Shown: one piece after another, positions 40,901 to 49,897 of the stretch
Position numbering within the stretch: the stretch's first letter is position 1
Layout: each line of letters starts with the position of its first letter
Source of the DNA: Pseudoselenomonas ruminis
Lineage (GTDB): Bacteria > Bacillota > Negativicutes > Selenomonadales > Selenomonadaceae
Assembly (NCBI RefSeq): GCF_008271295.1
Contig: NZ_VTOY01000001.1
Coordinates: forward strand, 310,001-374,000
DNA: 64,000 bases
Direction: 5' to 3'
Program-made: the position numbers and the translations under genes
Notes under the pieces: model-generated
Databases searched by the model: none
What the model was told of the DNA's origin: nothing
The model's input: only the letters and a program-made list of their open reading frames with translations

Positions 40901-42127
40901 GTGGCAATACATTCTGTCAGTCAGGTAAACAAATTCATAAAGAGTATGTTTGAGCGGGAAAATGTGCTGCGCGGCATTATGATTCGCGGAGAAATCTCGA
41001 ACTTTAAATGCTATCCGTCCGGCCATTGTTATTTTACCTTGAAGGATGCCGGTGGCGCCTTAAAGGCGGTAATGTTTAAAAGCCGTGCGCAGCATTTGCG
41101 GTTTCAGCCCGTCAACGGATTGAAAGTGGTGGCGTCAGGAACGATTTCCGTTTATGAGCGGGACGGGGCCTATCAGCTTTATGTGGATTCGCTGGCCCCA
41201 GAGGGAACTGGCGATTTGCAATTGGCTTTTGAACAGTTAAAGGCAAAACTCACTGAGGAAGGTTTGTTTGACCAGTCCTGGAAAAAGCCATTGCCGGTGT
41301 TCCCAAAGCGCATTGGTATCGTTACCTCGCTGGCGGGGGCCGTATTGCGCGATATCTATCACGTGTCGAAACATCGCTGGCCGCATATCCAGCTGCTGCT
41401 TCATCCCGTGCAGGTACAGGGCGAGGGGTCAGCCGAGCAGATCGCAGCTGCCATTGCGTTTTTCAACGAAAAATGTCCGGTCGATGTTTTGATTGTTGGC
41501 CGTGGCGGTGGTTCGATGGAGGACCTTTGGTCGTTTAATGAAGAATGTGTCGTTCGGGCAATTTTTGCCTCTAAGATTCCGGTCATTTCGGCCGTGGGGC
41601 ATGAGACGGATTTTACGCTGGCGGATTTTGCGGCCGATGTCCGGGCGGCAACGCCGTCGAATGCCGCAGAACTTGCCGTACCCGACTGCCGTGAAGTGGC
41701 ACGTCATATCGTAAATCTTAAGGCGCGTTTGACAAGTCAGGTGAAAAAAGGCATCGAAAGCCGCAGGCTGCGGCTTAATGCCTGCCTTAAAAGTCCGGTC
41801 CTTGCCAGTCCCCAGACTATGCTGGCGGCACGGCGTCAGCGGCTGGATTATTTGCTGGGCGATTTGCAACGATTGACGGAAAAAAGCGTTACCACCAAAA
41901 AACACCGCCTGAATCTTTTGCTCGAGCGGCTCGATGGTATGAATCCTGCGGGGGTACTCCGCCGTGGCTATGCTGTGGCGGAAAAGCGCGGCAAGCTGGT
42001 GACTCGTGTGGCGGAGGTAAAACCAAAGGACAAACTGCAGCTTATCCTTCAGGATGGACGGGTTCCCGTTGAGGTCCTGAGTGTGCCGGAAGCTGAGGCA
42101 GTCAAGGCGGGAAAGGAAGGACAATAA
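40901..42127 (+). CDS. xseA: Exodeoxyribonuclease VII large subunit
   Basis: 408 residues from GTG 40901, GGAGGG six bases upstream. N-terminal OB fold (SQVNKFIKSMFERE, then IRGEISNFKCYPSGHCYF), the catalytic region with RIGIVTSLAGAVLRDI and GRGGGSMEDLWSFN, and HETDFTLADFAADVRAATPS, then a long coiled coil. With XseB it degrades single-stranded DNA into short oligomers. A near-copy of the iterated palindrome is at 41729-41740. xseB starts two bases after the stop. Confidence 0.96.
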   Translation: MAIHSVSQVNKFIKSMFERENVLRGIMIRGEISNFKCYPSGHCYFTLKDAGGALKAVMFKSRAQHLRFQPVNGLKVVASGTISVYERDGAYQLYVDSLAPEGTGDLQLAFEQLKAKLTEEGLFDQSWKKPLPVFPKRIGIVTSLAGAVLRDIYHVSKHRWPHIQLLLHPVQVQGEGSAEQIAAAIAFFNEKCPVDVLIVGRGGGSMEDLWSFNEECVVRAIFASKIPVISAVGHETDFTLADFAADVRAATPSNAAELAVPDCREVARHIVNLKARLTSQVKKGIESRRLRLNACLKSPVLASPQTMLAARRQRLDYLLGDLQRLTEKSVTTKKHRLNLLLERLDGMNPAGVLRRGYAVAEKRGKLVTRVAEVKPKDKLQLILQDGRVPVEVLSVPEAEAVKAGKEGQ

Positions 42128-42128
42128 G

Positions 42129-42368
42129 ATGCCAAGAAAAAAGGAATTATCGTTTGAAGAATCGCTGGAGAAGCTGGAGCAGATTGTTGCTTCCATGGAA
42201 TCGGGCGACAGCAGCTTGAAAGACCTTATGGCAAATTATTCCGAAGGAGTCCAGCTGGGAAATAATTGCCTCAAGGCACTTGAAGATGCCGAAAAGACTA
42301 TGGACCTTTTGGTTCGCGAAGACAACAAGAAAGTAATCAAACAAGAATTGCAGATAGAGGGAGAATAA
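42129..42368 (+). CDS. xseB: Exodeoxyribonuclease VII small subunit
   Basis: 79 residues from ATG 42129; the open frame continues upstream inside xseA. FEESLEKLEQIVASMESGD is the family motif; it is a helical hairpin that coats XseA. The C-terminus is a little longer than in E. coli. Starts one base after the xseA stop; ispA begins three bases after its end. Confidence 0.94.
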   Translation: MPRKKELSFEESLEKLEQIVASMESGDSSLKDLMANYSEGVQLGNNCLKALEDAEKTMDLLVREDNKKVIKQELQIEGE

Positions 42369-42371
42369 ACG

Positions 42372-43253
42372 ATGAAGCTCAAGGAACTCTGGAAAGAAAG
42401 ACAGCAAATGGTTGAGTCTGCTTTGGCTGGCGAACTCAATAAGAAATCGCCAATTGACAAGACGCTGACAGAATCCATGGAGTACAGTCTGATGGCTGGC
42501 GGCAAGCGCCTGCGTCCCGTACTTTTGATGGCGGCCGCCGATGCCCTGGGCGCTGATGGCACGAAATTCCTCAAAACGGGAATTGCCATTGAGATGATTC
42601 ATACGTATTCTCTGATTCACGATGATTTGCCGGCTATGGATGATGATGACTATCGCCGTGGCAAACTCACCAATCACAAAGTTTACGGTGCTGGTATGGC
42701 AACATTGGCCGGTGATGCGCTGCTGACGCTTGCCTTTGAGGTAATGCTTCGTCAGGATGGTGTTGATGCGGATACGCTGGTTAAGGTTGTGCGCGAAATG
42801 AGCGTTGCCGCTGGTCCGGATGGCATGGTTGGCGGTCAGGCCCTTGACGTGGAGTCGGAAAACAAACAGATTGATATGGACACCATGCGGCTCGTTCACA
42901 TGGGAAAAACCGGTGCGTTATTCCGCGCCGCCATTCGCAGTGGTGCGACCCTGGCCGGAGCAACGGAAGCCCAGCTGGCCGCGCTGACGGAATATGCGGA
43001 TAAATTCGGGTTGGCCTTCCAGATTACCGATGACATATTGGACGTCATTGGCGATGAAGCCGTAATTGGCAAGCCGGTTGGCAGTGATGAGAAAAATCAT
43101 AAATCCACTTATGTAACCCTGACTTCCCTCGAAGAAGCCAAGAAACTGGCCCAGGAAACGGCTGATGAAGCGGTGGCCGCTCTGAAGGATTTTGGTCCGG
43201 AGGCAGACTTCCTGCGTGAACTGGTTTCTTATCTGGTAGACCGTAATAAATGA
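42372..43253 (+). CDS. ispA: Polyprenyl diphosphate synthase (farnesyl/geranylgeranyl type)
   Basis: 293 residues. GGKRLRPVLL for isopentenyl diphosphate, the first Asp-rich motif HDDLPAMDDDDYRRG, GDALLTLAFEV, and the second Asp-rich motif FQITDDILDVIGD. The size and the FARM region (LIHDDLPAMD, with Ser/Tyr before it) suit a C15-C20 product. It joins isopentenyl diphosphate units made by the MEP pathway, whose first enzyme, Dxs, is encoded directly downstream. Start ATG 42372. Confidence 0.93.
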   Translation: MKLKELWKERQQMVESALAGELNKKSPIDKTLTESMEYSLMAGGKRLRPVLLMAAADALGADGTKFLKTGIAIEMIHTYSLIHDDLPAMDDDDYRRGKLTNHKVYGAGMATLAGDALLTLAFEVMLRQDGVDADTLVKVVREMSVAAGPDGMVGGQALDVESENKQIDMDTMRLVHMGKTGALFRAAIRSGATLAGATEAQLAALTEYADKFGLAFQITDDILDVIGDEAVIGKPVGSDEKNHKSTYVTLTSLEEAKKLAQETADEAVAALKDFGPEADFLRELVSYLVDRNK

Positions 43254-43268
43254 TTGGGAGTGCTTGGC

Positions 43269-45155
43269 ATGAATGCATATCCACTGCTGGATAAAATCAA
43301 TAATCCGGAAGACATAAAGAAGTATAGTCTCTCGGAACTCGAAGAACTGGCGCGTGAGCTGCGCAGTTTTATCATCGATACCGTAGCGGCCAATGGCGGG
43401 CATCTGGCACCAAGCCTCGGAACCGTGGAACTCACTCTGGCCCTATATAGTGTATTCCGCTTTCCGCAGGATAAGCTGGTTTGGGATGTAGGCCATCAGG
43501 CGTATTCCCATAAAATCCTGACGGGCCGCCGGGAACGCTTTCATACCCTGCGCCAGCTCGGGGGCATAACGGGGTTCCCAAACCGCTTTGAGTCAAAATA
43601 CGATGCGTTTGGTGTTGGTCATGCCAGCACCTCAATTTCGGCGGCGCTTGGCATGGCGGTTTCCCGTGACCTCTGTGGCCGCAACAATGAAGTCATTGCG
43701 GTTATCGGCGACGGTGCTTTGACCGGCGGCGAGTCCTTTGAAGCCTTGAATCAGGCCGGCGACCTTGGGAAAAAACTCATTGTAATCTTAAACGACAATG
43801 AGATGTCCATCGACAAGAATGTCGGCGGCATGAGCGAGTATCTTTCCCGTATCCGCATGGCGCCGCAGTATAACAAGGCCAAAAAAGATGTGGGCAATCT
43901 GCTCATGAGTATTCCGCACATTGGCGACAAGGCCTATCGGACGGCGCAGATTGTGAAAGACAGCGTTCGCTCGGCCTTGGTGCCGGGCAGCGTGTTTGAG
44001 GAAATCGGCTTCCACTACATCGGACCGATTGATGGCCACGATATATCCTTATTGCAGGAAATGTTCTGCCGGGCTAAAGAGCTCGAAGGGCCGGTGCTCA
44101 TTCACATTCATACGAAAAAGGGCAAGGGCTTCCTGCCAGCTGAGAAGAACCCCAACAAGTTCCATGGTATTGGCGTTTTTGACCGCCATACCGGCGAATG
44201 TCCGAAAAAGCAGGGCGGTGCACCGAGCTATACGTCGGTGTTCAGCAAGGCTTTAATCGAATTGGCCGATAAGAATACCGATATTACGGCCATCACGGCG
44301 GCCATGCCGTCGGGAACCGGACTTAAAGCCTTTGGCGAAGTCTATCCGGCCCGCTTCTTTGATGTGGGCATTGCCGAGGAGCATGCCGTAACGCTAGCGG
44401 CAGGCATGGCGGCCGATGGGCGTCATCCGGTAGTGGCGCTGTATTCGACGTTTGCCCAGCGGGCTTATGACCAGTTGATGCACGATGTCTGCCTGCAGAA
44501 TCTGCCGGTGACGCTTTGTCTTGACCGTGCCGGTCTTGTCGGTGCCGATGGCCCGACGCATCACGGTGCTTTTGACTTGTCCTATCTTCGTCATATGCCG
44601 AATATGACAATCTTTGTGCCTAAAGACGAAGCGGAACTCCGGGATATGCTGGCAACCGCTGTGTCGATGGATTCGCCAACGGCAGTCCGTTATCCGCGCG
44701 GCGCTGGCTTTGGCGTGCCAATGAGGGAAGAGTTTTCTGAGGTTCCTGTTGGTAAAGCGGAGATTCTCAAGGCTTCGGACGAAGATACCGTAGCCTTTTT
44801 GGCCGTCGGTCCGATGGTTCATCGGGCAGAACAGGCAGCTGCTATTTTAACTGATGAGGGAATTTCAGCATCGGTTGTCAACATGCGCTTTGTCAAACCG
44901 CTCGATACCGGAGTTATTGAGCAGATGGCTTCCCGCTGTCTGCTGGTTACCGTTGAAGAAAACTCACTGGTTGGCGGTTTTGGCTCAGGTGTCGCAGAAT
45001 ATCTGATGGATAAGGGGCTTTCGGATAAAGTGAAGCTTCTTCGCCTGGGGATTCCGGATAAATTTATTGAACAGGGGACGCCAAACGAACTGCTCGAGCT
45101 CTGTGGCCTTACCCCGGAGCAGATGGCAGCAGCAGTAAAGGAACGATTGAAATAA
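43269..45155 (+). CDS. dxs: 1-deoxy-D-xylulose-5-phosphate synthase
   Basis: 628 residues from ATG 43269, GGGAG eight bases upstream (a TTG at 43254 also opens the frame). DVGHQAYSHKILTGR has the active-site His, GDGALTGGESFEALNQAG binds thiamine diphosphate and Mg2+, and the transketolase second half has IAEEHAVTLAAGMA and LDRAGLVGADGPTHHG. It condenses pyruvate and glyceraldehyde 3-phosphate as the first step of isoprenoid synthesis. Its last base overlaps the tlyA start. Confidence 0.97.
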   Translation: MNAYPLLDKINNPEDIKKYSLSELEELARELRSFIIDTVAANGGHLAPSLGTVELTLALYSVFRFPQDKLVWDVGHQAYSHKILTGRRERFHTLRQLGGITGFPNRFESKYDAFGVGHASTSISAALGMAVSRDLCGRNNEVIAVIGDGALTGGESFEALNQAGDLGKKLIVILNDNEMSIDKNVGGMSEYLSRIRMAPQYNKAKKDVGNLLMSIPHIGDKAYRTAQIVKDSVRSALVPGSVFEEIGFHYIGPIDGHDISLLQEMFCRAKELEGPVLIHIHTKKGKGFLPAEKNPNKFHGIGVFDRHTGECPKKQGGAPSYTSVFSKALIELADKNTDITAITAAMPSGTGLKAFGEVYPARFFDVGIAEEHAVTLAAGMAADGRHPVVALYSTFAQRAYDQLMHDVCLQNLPVTLCLDRAGLVGADGPTHHGAFDLSYLRHMPNMTIFVPKDEAELRDMLATAVSMDSPTAVRYPRGAGFGVPMREEFSEVPVGKAEILKASDEDTVAFLAVGPMVHRAEQAAAILTDEGISASVVNMRFVKPLDTGVIEQMASRCLLVTVEENSLVGGFGSGVAEYLMDKGLSDKVKLLRLGIPDKFIEQGTPNELLELCGLTPEQMAAAVKERLK

Positions 45156-45964
45156 TGGCAAAACAACGATTAGATATTTTATTAGTGGAAAAGGGATTAG
45201 CCGGCAGCCGGGAGCGTGCGAAACGCATGATTATGGCTGGTGAGGTCCTGGTCGATAATCAGAAAGTTGATAAGGCAGGGGCCACGGTAAAACCGGAAGC
45301 GGAAATCCGCCTGCTCGGCAACGATATTCCTTATGTCAGCCGTGGCGGCTTGAAGCTGGAAAAAGCGATGAAGGAATTTGGCGTTGCCCTCGAAGGCCGC
45401 CGTTGTGCCGATATCGGTGCATCGACTGGCGGTTTTACGGACTGCATGCTGCAAAATGGTGCGGTTCAGGTGTTTGCCATCGATGTTGGGTACGGTCAGC
45501 TGGCTTGGAAGCTCCGCACCGATGACCGCGTTGTCAATATGGAACGGACGAACATCCGCAACGTTACCTCGGATGATATCGGAACGCTCCTGGATTTTGC
45601 TTCGATTGACGTTGCGTTCATTTCGCTTGAGAAAGTCCTGCCCGTGGCGTTTTCTCTGCTAAAACCCGAGGGAGAGCTCGTGGCCCTTATCAAGCCGCAG
45701 TTTGAAGCCGGCCGTGAATTTGTCGGCAAGAAGGGCGTCGTCCGCGATGCGTCGGTTCACGAATCGGTTATCCGGAAAGTCACGGCCTTTGCCCGTGACC
45801 TCGGTTTTGTGCCGATGGCGCTTACCTTTTCACCGGTAAAGGGGCCGGAGGGAAACATTGAGTATCTTATCCGGCTGACAAAAGACAAGGACCAGCGGGA
45901 TACCGTGACCGAAGAACGGCTCGTAACGGTTGTAGCCGAGGCGCATGGGGCGCTGGATAAATAA
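45155..45964 (+). CDS. TlyA-family rRNA 2'-O-methyltransferase
   Basis: 269 residues. The N-terminal S4 RNA-binding domain (RLDILLVEKGLAGSRERAKRM, in parts, with AGEVLVDNQKVDKAG) is followed by an FtsJ-type methyltransferase: YVSRGGLKLEKAM, SAM motif ADIGASTGGFTDCML, DVGYGQLAWKL and catalytic Lys residues near ALIKPQFEAGRE. In mycobacteria TlyA methylates 16S C1409 and 23S C1920; the Bacillus homologue is YqxC. ATG overlaps the dxs stop by one base. Confidence 0.93.
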   Translation: MAKQRLDILLVEKGLAGSRERAKRMIMAGEVLVDNQKVDKAGATVKPEAEIRLLGNDIPYVSRGGLKLEKAMKEFGVALEGRRCADIGASTGGFTDCMLQNGAVQVFAIDVGYGQLAWKLRTDDRVVNMERTNIRNVTSDDIGTLLDFASIDVAFISLEKVLPVAFSLLKPEGELVALIKPQFEAGREFVGKKGVVRDASVHESVIRKVTAFARDLGFVPMALTFSPVKGPEGNIEYLIRLTKDKDQRDTVTEERLVTVVAEAHGALDK

Positions 45965-45979
45965 GGAGTATGTGATGTA

Positions 45980-46831
45980 ATGCTGACGATCGCCATTTTT
46001 CCGAATGTGGATAAACCTCAGGCTCCTGAAGTACTGAGCCGTATTATGGATTTTTACCGGGATAAGGACGTGAAGCTCGTCATGCCGATTGATGAGTCGC
46101 GTTTCTTTGGCTTCGAAGAATACGGTGTACCGAATATTGAGCAAATTGACGCCGACATTGCGCTGAGTATTGGCGGCGATGGGACATTGCTCGGGGTGTG
46201 CCGCCGTTACGGAGCCAGGTCCGTGCCGGTTTGCGGCATTAATATTGGCACGCTTGGCTTTATGGCCGATATTGAGCTAAGCGAGCTGGAGACGAAACTC
46301 CAGAAAATCCTCGAGGGAGATTACCAGATTGAACATCGCCTGCTGCTAGCTGGTTTTGTGAAATCGAGTGGACAGGAACGCTTCCTTGGCCATGCCATCA
46401 ACGATGTCGTTGTGACCAAGGGCGGGGTAGCCCGCATGCTTCATTTGGGGCTCAGCATTAACGAATCACATTTAATTGATTACAAGGCCGATGGAGTTAT
46501 TGTATCATCGCCAACGGGGTCAACGGCTTATTCGCTTTCGGCCGGCGGCCCGATTATGAATCCGAATATTCGGGCCTTGCTGATTACACCGATTTGTGCG
46601 CATACGTTTAATATGCGGCCGTTGGTGGTTGGCGAGGATGATGTGGTTCACATTCAGATTGCGGCAATCCATCAGGATATCATCGTGACATTCGATGGAC
46701 AGGAAAGTTTCCGCCTGCTGCCGGGAGATGAAGTGACCGTTATGAAATCAAATGTACAGGCTGGCATTGTGAAGTTTGAAGACAAGGATTATTACCAAAT
46801 TCTGCGGACGAAACTTTGGAAAGACGCCTGA
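45980..46831 (+). CDS. nadK: NAD kinase
   Basis: 283 residues. SIGGDGTLLGVCRR is the GGDGT nucleotide site (about residue 60), NIGTLGFMADIE follows, and GSTAYSLSAGGPI is the second NAD-kinase motif. It phosphorylates NAD to NADP in the cytoplasm, downstream of the NadE reaction. GGAGTATGTGATGTA precedes the ATG. In the conserved tlyA-nadK-argR-recN order. Confidence 0.96.
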   Translation: MLTIAIFPNVDKPQAPEVLSRIMDFYRDKDVKLVMPIDESRFFGFEEYGVPNIEQIDADIALSIGGDGTLLGVCRRYGARSVPVCGINIGTLGFMADIELSELETKLQKILEGDYQIEHRLLLAGFVKSSGQERFLGHAINDVVVTKGGVARMLHLGLSINESHLIDYKADGVIVSSPTGSTAYSLSAGGPIMNPNIRALLITPICAHTFNMRPLVVGEDDVVHIQIAAIHQDIIVTFDGQESFRLLPGDEVTVMKSNVQAGIVKFEDKDYYQILRTKLWKDA

Positions 46832-46858
46832 TATCGTTAGACAAGGAGAGGTGGACAG

Positions 46859-47311
46859 ATGAAAAGTGTACGTCATGCCGTAATCAAAAATATCATTGAC
46901 AATCAAGTTATCGAGACGCAGGAGGATTTGGCCGAAGCGCTGCGGGAACGCCGCATTCAGGTAACCCAGGCTACGGTTTCCCGTGATATCAAAGAATTGA
47001 TGCTCATTAAGGTGCCGACTGGTGACGGACGCTACCGGTATGCGTCGCCGATGCAGAACGCCATTTTGTTCACGGAAGAGCGCATGCATCGGCTGTTTGC
47101 TGATACGGTTACCGCTTGCGATTACAGTGAGAACATCATTGTGGTCAAAACGCTGCCGGGCGGAGCTAATACTGTAGCATCGGCCTTGGATCATGCCAAT
47201 TGGACGGAAGTCATCGGCACGGTTGCCGGCGACGATAACATCATCATGGTCATCAAACCAAAAGAGGCTACGGAAAAAATTCTGCACCGTCTGCAGTCTT
47301 ATTTGAAATGA
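46859..47311 (+). CDS. argR: Arginine repressor ArgR
   Basis: 150 residues. N-terminal winged helix with LAEALRERRIQVTQATVSRD, a linker, and the C-terminal hexamer/arginine domain with TLPGGANTVASALDHAN and GTVAGDDNIIMV, where the two Asp bind arginine. It represses arginine synthesis genes and activates catabolic ones when arginine is high. AGGAGAGG precedes the ATG. No arginine genes lie in the window. recN follows after 25 bases. Confidence 0.96.
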   Translation: MKSVRHAVIKNIIDNQVIETQEDLAEALRERRIQVTQATVSRDIKELMLIKVPTGDGRYRYASPMQNAILFTEERMHRLFADTVTACDYSENIIVVKTLPGGANTVASALDHANWTEVIGTVAGDDNIIMVIKPKEATEKILHRLQSYLK

Positions 47312-47336
47312 TGCACACTAAAGGAGATTTTCTTCG

Positions 47337-49040
47337 ATGCTGAAAACTTTGACCGTTTGGAATTTTGCTTTGCTGGAACATGTTCAGGTGGAGTTTGGTC
47401 CAGGGCTCAATATCCTGACCGGTGAGACCGGTGCAGGTAAATCCATATTGATTGATTCTTTGGGCGCAATCTTAGGACAGCGCATCTCGTCGGATTCCAT
47501 CCGCACGGGGTGTGATTGGCTGCGCGTCGAGGCTGTTTTTTCACTGGAACAGGAATTGCCGGAACTGCACGCGTTTCTAACGTCACAGGCGATTGATGAT
47601 TCTGAGGGGATGCTCATTATCACGCGTCAGGTGACCCGCGGCGGCCGCAGTATGGTTCTCGTAAATGGCTGCCATGTTACGCTGGCGGTTTTAAAGCAGA
47701 TTGGTTCTTTTTTAGTGGATGTCCATGGTCAAAATGAAAATCTGGCCTTGTTAAAGGAAGAAAGCCAGTTTAATTTGCTGGATGGTTACGACCCAAAACT
47801 TTCGGAAGCGCTGGCCGCTTACCGGCAGGTCTATGACAATTGGCGCAGCTGTTCCCAGCAGTACGCCGAAAAGGAGCAGGCTTCGCGTGAATACGCGCAG
47901 CGTCTTGACATGCTTCGCTGGCAGGATAAGGAAATCGAAGGCGCTCAGTTAAAAGCGCGGGAAGATGAAGAGCTCGAGGCACAGATTCGGAAGCTTTCGC
48001 ATGCCGAAAAGATTGCGGGCTTTGTCGAAGAATCGTACAACCTGCTCGAAAATGGTTCCAAAGAAGGCGGAAGCGTTCTGGCCGCACTTTCGCGGGTCAA
48101 GAAGAATCTCATGGATATGAGCCGTTTTGACGAGTCAATGGCTAACGCGCAGAAGATGGTCGAAGAGGCATTTATTTCCCTGCAGGAAGCTGCCTATGAG
48201 CTTCGCGACTATGGCGAGGGCATGGAGTTCAGCCCCGAAAAACTGGACAAGCTTCAGCGCCGCATGGATGTCATCTACAAGCTTCGCAAAAAGTATGGGG
48301 CTACGATTGAAGATATCCTGGCCCATCAGGAAAAAGTCCGGCAGGAGCTGCAGGATATCGAAAACTATGACGACGACATGCAGGAACTGGCCAAGCAAAT
48401 TGAAAAACTGCAACAGGAGCTTGAGGCAAAGGCCGAAGCCGTGACGAAGCTTCGCGTCCAGGCAGCCAAAGAGCTCGGAACAGCTATTGGGAAACAGCTT
48501 TTGGCATTGGGGATGCCCAAGGCAGTATTTCGCATTGCCGTCACGCGGGCGGGCAAGTTCCAGCCGAGAGGGGCGGATGCCGTCGCTATGTACTTTTCCG
48601 CTAACCCTGGCGAAGCGGAAAAGCCCTTGCAGAAAGTTGCTTCGGGCGGTGAGCTCTCGCGTATTGCCTTGGCCATCAAAACGGTGGCTGCCGCACGCGA
48701 TGCGTCGGTTCCGAGTATGGTATTTGATGAGATTGACACAGGAATCGGCGGCCGCACAGCCCAGATGGTTGCCGAGCGCATTGCGCTGGTGGCCAAGAAT
48801 AAACAGGTCCTTTGTATTACGCATCTGCCGCAGATTGCCTGCATGGCCGATATTCATCTCTACATTTCCAAATCGACAACAGATGGGGCGACAAATACGC
48901 AGGTGCATCAGCTTACCGAACGGGAGCGCATCAGCGAAGTGGCCCGCATGGCTTCTGGTGTCGATGTCACGACCGCATCCCTTGACAATGCCAAAGAAAT
49001 GGTAAGTCATGCGATGGTATTCAAGAACAATTTACGCTGA
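47337..49040 (+). CDS. recN: DNA repair protein RecN
   Basis: 567 residues, an SMC-like ATPase. Walker A GETGAGKSILIDS (about residues 29-41), a coiled coil across the middle (about 150-380), the ABC signature ASGGELSRIALAIK and Walker B MVFDEIDTGIGG. It gathers at double-strand breaks and promotes repair. ATG with AAGGAG upstream. Last gene of the long conserved run from nusB. An exact copy of the iterated palindrome is at 48127-48138 (Phe-Asp-Glu-Ser). Confidence 0.96.
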   Translation: MLKTLTVWNFALLEHVQVEFGPGLNILTGETGAGKSILIDSLGAILGQRISSDSIRTGCDWLRVEAVFSLEQELPELHAFLTSQAIDDSEGMLIITRQVTRGGRSMVLVNGCHVTLAVLKQIGSFLVDVHGQNENLALLKEESQFNLLDGYDPKLSEALAAYRQVYDNWRSCSQQYAEKEQASREYAQRLDMLRWQDKEIEGAQLKAREDEELEAQIRKLSHAEKIAGFVEESYNLLENGSKEGGSVLAALSRVKKNLMDMSRFDESMANAQKMVEEAFISLQEAAYELRDYGEGMEFSPEKLDKLQRRMDVIYKLRKKYGATIEDILAHQEKVRQELQDIENYDDDMQELAKQIEKLQQELEAKAEAVTKLRVQAAKELGTAIGKQLLALGMPKAVFRIAVTRAGKFQPRGADAVAMYFSANPGEAEKPLQKVASGGELSRIALAIKTVAAARDASVPSMVFDEIDTGIGGRTAQMVAERIALVAKNKQVLCITHLPQIACMADIHLYISKSTTDGATNTQVHQLTERERISEVARMASGVDVTTASLDNAKEMVSHAMVFKNNLR

Positions 49041-49126
49041 TATTTTTGTAAAAAATTATATGGACTTTTTTTCAAAGCATGATATCCTTATAAAGGATTG
49101 TAAAGGATTTGGAAAGAAGGAAAAAA

Positions 49127-49294
49127 GTGAAAGAATATGTACCAACTGGTCATCGCGTATTCCGTGGTGGCTGGAGCATCAGCTACGAAGTCGTAGCAGT
49201 GGAAGTGACCGAGGATTCGATGCCGGTGTCTGAGATGGTCGTGGAGGACCACTCGGATATCGAAATGGAGAATGTAGCCATAATCCGGGTATAA
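49127..49294 (+). CDS. Small unknown protein (55 residues)
   Basis: Starts at GTG 49127 with GAAGGA five to six bases upstream. MKEYVPTGHRVFRGGWS at the N-terminus, then a strongly acidic stretch (VEVTEDSMPVSEMVVEDHSD) and a short hydrophobic end. No membrane helix, no Cys, no family recognised. The initial Shine-Dalgarno and the terminator just downstream support a real gene. It occupies the position after recN where spoIVB lies in spore formers. Confidence 0.6.
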   Translation: MKEYVPTGHRVFRGGWSISYEVVAVEVTEDSMPVSEMVVEDHSDIEMENVAIIRV

Positions 49295-49311
49295 GATTTC
49301 GGATGAAATGA

Positions 49312-49352
49312 GAGAAGAGCCTTTTGTTTTGCGACAAGAGGCTCTTCTTTTG
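49312..49352 (+). terminator. Terminator after the 55-residue ORF
   Basis: GAGAAGAGCC and GGCTCTTCTTTT with a loop of about 18 bases. Confidence 0.7.
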
Positions 49353-49451
49353 TAAAAAAGAACTTATGATGGCAGGAGTTTGCCGATTGAAGTAGAAATA
49401 TAATAAAGTGGATTGTTGATTGAAGTCCTCGATAGGGAGGAGAACTGGATT

Positions 49452-49808
49452 TTGGACAAGCAGTTTGGAAAGATTACCGTTTTGGAATCGACCGGGCGCA
49501 AGGATAAATTCGGCAGCGAGTACTATTGGTGCCGTTGTGCCTGTGGTAATTTCACGATTTTTTCCCAGGAAGAACTCGAAAGCAATTACATCCAGGATTG
49601 TGGTTGTGGCTGTGCCAAAGTTTCGGAGCAGGAAGAAAAACAAGTGGTAAATGTATCGAACCTTGTAGTGGTTGATTCCCGGAATGGCAAAACGAAAAAA
49701 AGGAAAGCATCTATCGAATCGTTTTCGTCTCGATGGTGTGGACTCGACGGAGTAGCTACGAATCCAAAACATATTCATCCATGGCCGGAAGTCAAACGCC
49801 GCCGTTAA
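49452..49808 (+). CDS. Unknown protein with phage-type zinc-ribbon module
   Basis: About 118 residues from TTG 49452, with GGGAGGAG nine bases upstream. The first 55 residues read FGKITVLESTGRKDKFG, YYWCRCACGNFTIF and YIQDCGCGC. That is the pattern FGxLTVxE...WxCxCxCG...SCGC found at the N-terminus of many phage HNH/AP2 endonuclease-like proteins, where it is thought to bind zinc. Here no nuclease domain follows, only a basic, unstructured-looking tail (GKTKKRKASIESFSSR). It may be a domesticated DNA-binding fragment. Function unknown. Confidence 0.65.
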   Translation: MDKQFGKITVLESTGRKDKFGSEYYWCRCACGNFTIFSQEELESNYIQDCGCGCAKVSEQEEKQVVNVSNLVVVDSRNGKTKKRKASIESFSSRWCGLDGVATNPKHIHPWPEVKRRR

Positions 49809-49822
49809 ATGGAGGAAGGAGT

Positions 49823-49857
49823 GCCTCATTGCAGTTGCAATGGGGCGCTTTGCTTTG
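49823..49857 (+). terminator. Terminator overlapping a promoter
   Basis: GCCTCATTGC, loop AGTT, GCAATGGGGC, then GCTTTGCTTTG. The -35 of the next promoter is inside the loop/stem. Confidence 0.6.
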
Positions 49858-49863
49858 TATACT
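49835..49863 (+). promoter_or_regulatory. Promoter for the membrane protein gene
   Basis: TTGCAA, 17 bases, TATACT, 35 bases before the ATG. Confidence 0.6.
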
Positions 49864-49897
49864 TATGGATGGATATCAGTAACAGGAGGAGTATAAT

